A DNA stretch of 6,837 bases from JALTID01 sp027004335 [NCBI: bacterium] (GTDB taxonomy: Bacteria > JALSQH01), in contig JALTID010000223.1 in NCBI GenBank assembly GCA_027004335.1, forward strand, positions 1 to 6,837. The letters are read 5' to 3'. Of this stretch, positions 4,793 to 6,837 are shown in pieces. The number at the start of each line of letters is the position of its first letter. The stretch's first letter is position 1. The notes under the pieces were generated by a model that was given only the letters and a program-made list of their open reading frames with translations, searched no databases and was not told where the DNA came from. Made by a program: the position numbers and the translations under genes.

Positions 4793-6645
4793 TTTTCCTC
4801 CAGTTTTTCAGATACTTTTTCTCTGAATTTTTTTTCTACTCTATCTTTGTTTTTTCTAAAATCTTTTGCATTTACTTTCTTATGCTCTTTCAGTGCTATT
4901 ACAAAGAAATTATTTTCTACCGTGAAAACCTTTTTGGGAAACGGGTTTTTTTCTGAAAGTCTGAAGGCAGACTGCCATAGCTCCAGATTTTTCCCGATGC
5001 CAGGAATGGAAGGTGATGATGGGGTAAATTCACCAGTTTCTTCAACCTTAAGATGCATTCTTTTAGCAGCCTTTTTTATGTTATTATATTTTTCCATGAG
5101 GGAAAGAAATCTTGAAGCTTCTGCTGCTGCCTTTAATTTTGCCTTGTTCATTTTAAGCTTTTCTGTGATCTTATCTTTAACTTCTGGAAATGTTTGCTGA
5201 TAAGGAGGTTTTTCACCGTTAACTTTTACGATATAGGCCCCTGAGAATGTGTCAAACTTAAACGGTTTTGAAATATCTTTCTGGGCAAATACTTTATCTC
5301 TAAAAAAAGTCGGATCAGGTACATTTTTGGGAACAATATGCTCTTTATCGAAATAATTTGTTTCTTTGACCTTAGCACCGAATCTTGCTGCAAGGGATTT
5401 TAAGTCTCCAGTTTTTTTAGTTTCTTTAAAAGCATCACTTATTTCTTTTTTCTTTTTCTCCAGTATCTTCTGTGAAAGTTCAAATTTTATTCTTGTCTTT
5501 ACTTCACTGAGAGGAGAAATTCCTTCTCCTCTCTTCCCTTCCACCTTTATTATGTGAAATCCAAATTGACTTCTCACAGGACCTGTAATTTCACCTGAAG
5601 CAGTATTGAATGCTGCATCTTCAAAAGATCTTACCATCTCTCCTCTTCCAAACCAGCCGAGTTCTCCCCCTCGGGAGGCTGAAGGGCCCTCAGAGTACTT
5701 TTTGGCTAATTTTGCGAAATTAAAACCTTTTTTAGCAAGGGCAAGTATCTTAAGTGCTTTTTTCTTAGCCTTTTCAACTTCTTCCGTTGAGGCATTGGGG
5801 GAGACTTTTATAAGGATGTGCCTTGCTTTAACCTCTTCCCCGTGCTGAAATTCATCCTGGTGCTGGTTATAGTAATCTTTTATCATCTTCTCAGTTATTT
5901 CGTTTTGACCTGGTATAAGTGGGATATAGACATATTCTGTTTTCCTGAGTTCTCCTGTTTTAAATTCATCTTTGTGCTGAGTGTAATAATTTTCTGCTTC
6001 CCTTAACGATACCCTCTCCCGAGGAATGAATTGCTGAGGTGTGAACTTAACATAATATAGATTAATTTTTTCATTTTCAGCATAGTAGAGTTCAAATAAT
6101 TCTTCATTTTCAATAAACCATGTGTTCTGAACTAAATTGTCAAATCGCACAGATCCCAGTTGTATTTTCTCTTCTTTTTCAAATTCTGCAGGAGTTAGAG
6201 GTGGTCTGGAATCTCTTAAAACTCTTTCATACAGTCTCTGGTTGAATCTTCCACCATACTGAAATGCTGGAATAGATGCTATCCGTTCTGCGAGGGTCTG
6301 ATCATCAACATCCATACCTAACTCTACTGCTTCTTTTGATTTTAGTAGTTGGATTATCATCCCATAAAGTATCTGCTCTCTGAAATGAATTTTTTTCATA
6401 AGAGCTTCATCAAATTTATTCCCGAATTTTTTCCTGTAAATTTCTACATATCTTGAGAGAAGAAGATTATAATCCTGAAGATAGATTTTCTCTCCGTTTA
6501 CCTCAGCTACAACTCCACTTCCCATTTTACTTGTTCTTCTGATGCCTGTTAAGATTCCGAAACCTATAAAAAATGTAAGGGCGATCAGACCTGCACCCAA
6601 TTTTACAGCAGGTGAATTCGCTCTTTTTCTTACATAGTCAAGCAT
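4714..6645 (-). CDS. ppiD: Membrane-anchored periplasmic peptidyl-prolyl isomerase/chaperone PpiD
   Basis: PpiD is a SurA-like chaperone with a parvulin domain, held at the periplasmic face of the inner membrane near the Sec translocon, where it receives newly exported proteins. The 643 residues are typical. A short cytoplasmic N-terminus (MLDYVRKRAN) precedes one membrane helix (about 16-35), then a helical SurA-like chaperone region (about 45-210). The parvulin domain runs from about 273 to 371, with ARHILIK (274-280), GGELGWFGRGEM (326-337), FEDAAF (341-346) and FGFHIIKVE (361-369). A Lys/Glu-rich helical C-terminal half follows. AAGGAG before the ATG (bases 6652-6656 carry AGGAG) gives a good start, 11 bases after the preceding gene's stop. 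The 3' end overlaps the first phosphoesterase gene by 79 bases. The operon suggests that it serves the phosphoesterases among its clients; that is inference. Confidence 0.93.
   Translation of the reverse strand: MLDYVRKRANSPAVKLGAGLIALTFFIGFGILTGIRRTSKMGSGVVAEVNGEKIYLQDYNLLLSRYVEIYRKKFGNKFDEALMKKIHFREQILYGMIIQLLKSKEAVELGMDVDDQTLAERIASIPAFQYGGRFNQRLYERVLRDSRPPLTPAEFEKEEKIQLGSVRFDNLVQNTWFIENEELFELYYAENEKINLYYVKFTPQQFIPRERVSLREAENYYTQHKDEFKTGELRKTEYVYIPLIPGQNEITEKMIKDYYNQHQDEFQHGEEVKARHILIKVSPNASTEEVEKAKKKALKILALAKKGFNFAKLAKKYSEGPSASRGGELGWFGRGEMVRSFEDAAFNTASGEITGPVRSQFGFHIIKVEGKRGEGISPLSEVKTRIKFELSQKILEKKKKEISDAFKETKKTGDLKSLAARFGAKVKETNYFDKEHIVPKNVPDPTFFRDKVFAQKDISKPFKFDTFSGAYIVKVNGEKPPYQQTFPEVKDKITEKLKMNKAKLKAAAEASRFLSLMEKYNNIKKAAKRMHLKVEETGEFTPSSPSIPGIGKNLELWQSAFRLSEKNPFPKKVFTVENNFFVIALKEHKKVNAKDFRKNKDRVEKKFREKVSEKLEEKWLRYLQEKGEITIHKEAILPPGQQS
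4797..4801 (-). promoter_or_regulatory. Strong ribosome binding site embedded in ppiD
   Basis: GGAGG on the minus strand lies four A residues before the ATG at 4792. It sits within the ppiD coding sequence, 79 bases before the end of that gene, and decides the start of the first phosphoesterase. Confidence 0.8.
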
Positions 6646-6656
6646 AATTTACTCCT

Positions 6657-6837
6657 TTATCTTCTGAAAATTATTGCCAATGTAAGTATTAGTATAACTA
6701 TTATCAGGCTATCAGTCAAACCGATTCCTGTAACGAAAAGAGGAGCGAGTAAAGCGCCTGCAGCACCGCTTAGATGATCTATCATTTCTGCAAATGAAGC
6801 TGTTTCTCCAGTTTTCTCAGCATAGTAAAATTTTTTC
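6657..6837 (-). CDS. C-terminal fragment of a membrane protein, possibly an MFS transporter
   Basis: A minus-strand frame enters from the window edge and gives 59 residues ending at TAA (6657-6659). It reads as a polar loop (YYAEKTGETASFAEMIDHLS), a Gly/Ala-rich helix (GAAGALLAPLFVTGIG) and a last hydrophobic helix (SLIIVILILTLAIIFRR). A cytoplasmic loop followed by two closing helices and a basic end fits the last two helices of a major facilitator superfamily transporter, but too little is visible for certainty. The stop lies 11 bases before ppiD, so it probably heads or belongs to the same operon. Confidence 0.6.
   Translation of the reverse strand, partial: KKFYYAEKTGETASFAEMIDHLSGAAGALLAPLFVTGIGLTDSLIIVILILTLAIIFRR

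Noticed and set aside
4610-5200. Plus-strand open frame of 196 residues
   Set aside because: It is antisense to the ppiD end and the phosphoesterase start; Ser/Phe-rich composition is the mirror of Lys/Glu-rich PpiD codons.
1-6837. tRNA, rRNA, CRISPR array, insertion sequence or riboswitch
   Set aside because: Nothing recognisable on either strand; the only gap above 100 bases is 1032-1139 and it is accounted for by promoters and the inverted repeat.

Overview
The window is AT-rich bacterial DNA, densely coded on both strands, with overlapping or nearly touching genes and many AGA/AGG and ATA codons. I see no mobile element, RNA gene or CRISPR array. A diderm with periplasmic protein folding (PpiD), Lgt with a Cys-rich GRFG-type loop, and surface proteins whose C-termini resemble the Cys-containing MYXO-CTERM sorting signal points to a deltaproteobacterial-type lineage (Desulfobacterota or Myxococcota relatives). 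That placement is inference from protein features, not from a marker gene.

Layout. Positions 1-1031 (minus) carry the first 343 residues of molybdopterin molybdenumtransferase MoeA, cut by the window edge. A 108-base divergent intergenic region holds a candidate promoter for each direction and a 9-bp inverted repeat over the lgt promoter. Positions 1140-1967 (plus) are lgt, the lipoprotein diacylglyceryl transferase. An unrecognised 89-residue acidic protein at 1954-2223 (plus) overlaps the end of lgt. The rest reads on the minus strand as one apparent operon, in transcription order: the tail of a membrane protein, possibly an MFS transporter (6657-6837); ppiD, a membrane-anchored periplasmic peptidyl-prolyl isomerase/chaperone (4714-6645); and two tandem paralogous exported purple-acid-phosphatase-like metallophosphoesterases (3467-4792 and 2160-3470). 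The last of these runs 64 bases into the 3' end of the convergent 89-residue gene.

How it may work together. PpiD would act at the periplasmic side of the inner membrane on newly exported proteins, and the two phosphoesterases made from the same transcript are exported proteins of that kind. Both end in a Gly-Cys motif, a hydrophobic segment and basic residues, which looks like a cleavable, Cys-modified C-terminal anchor. Lgt, which lipidates cysteines, is encoded immediately next door on the opposite strand. Whether Lgt acts on these C-terminal cysteines is a hypothesis and is the most interesting idea here. moeA shows no functional link to the others.
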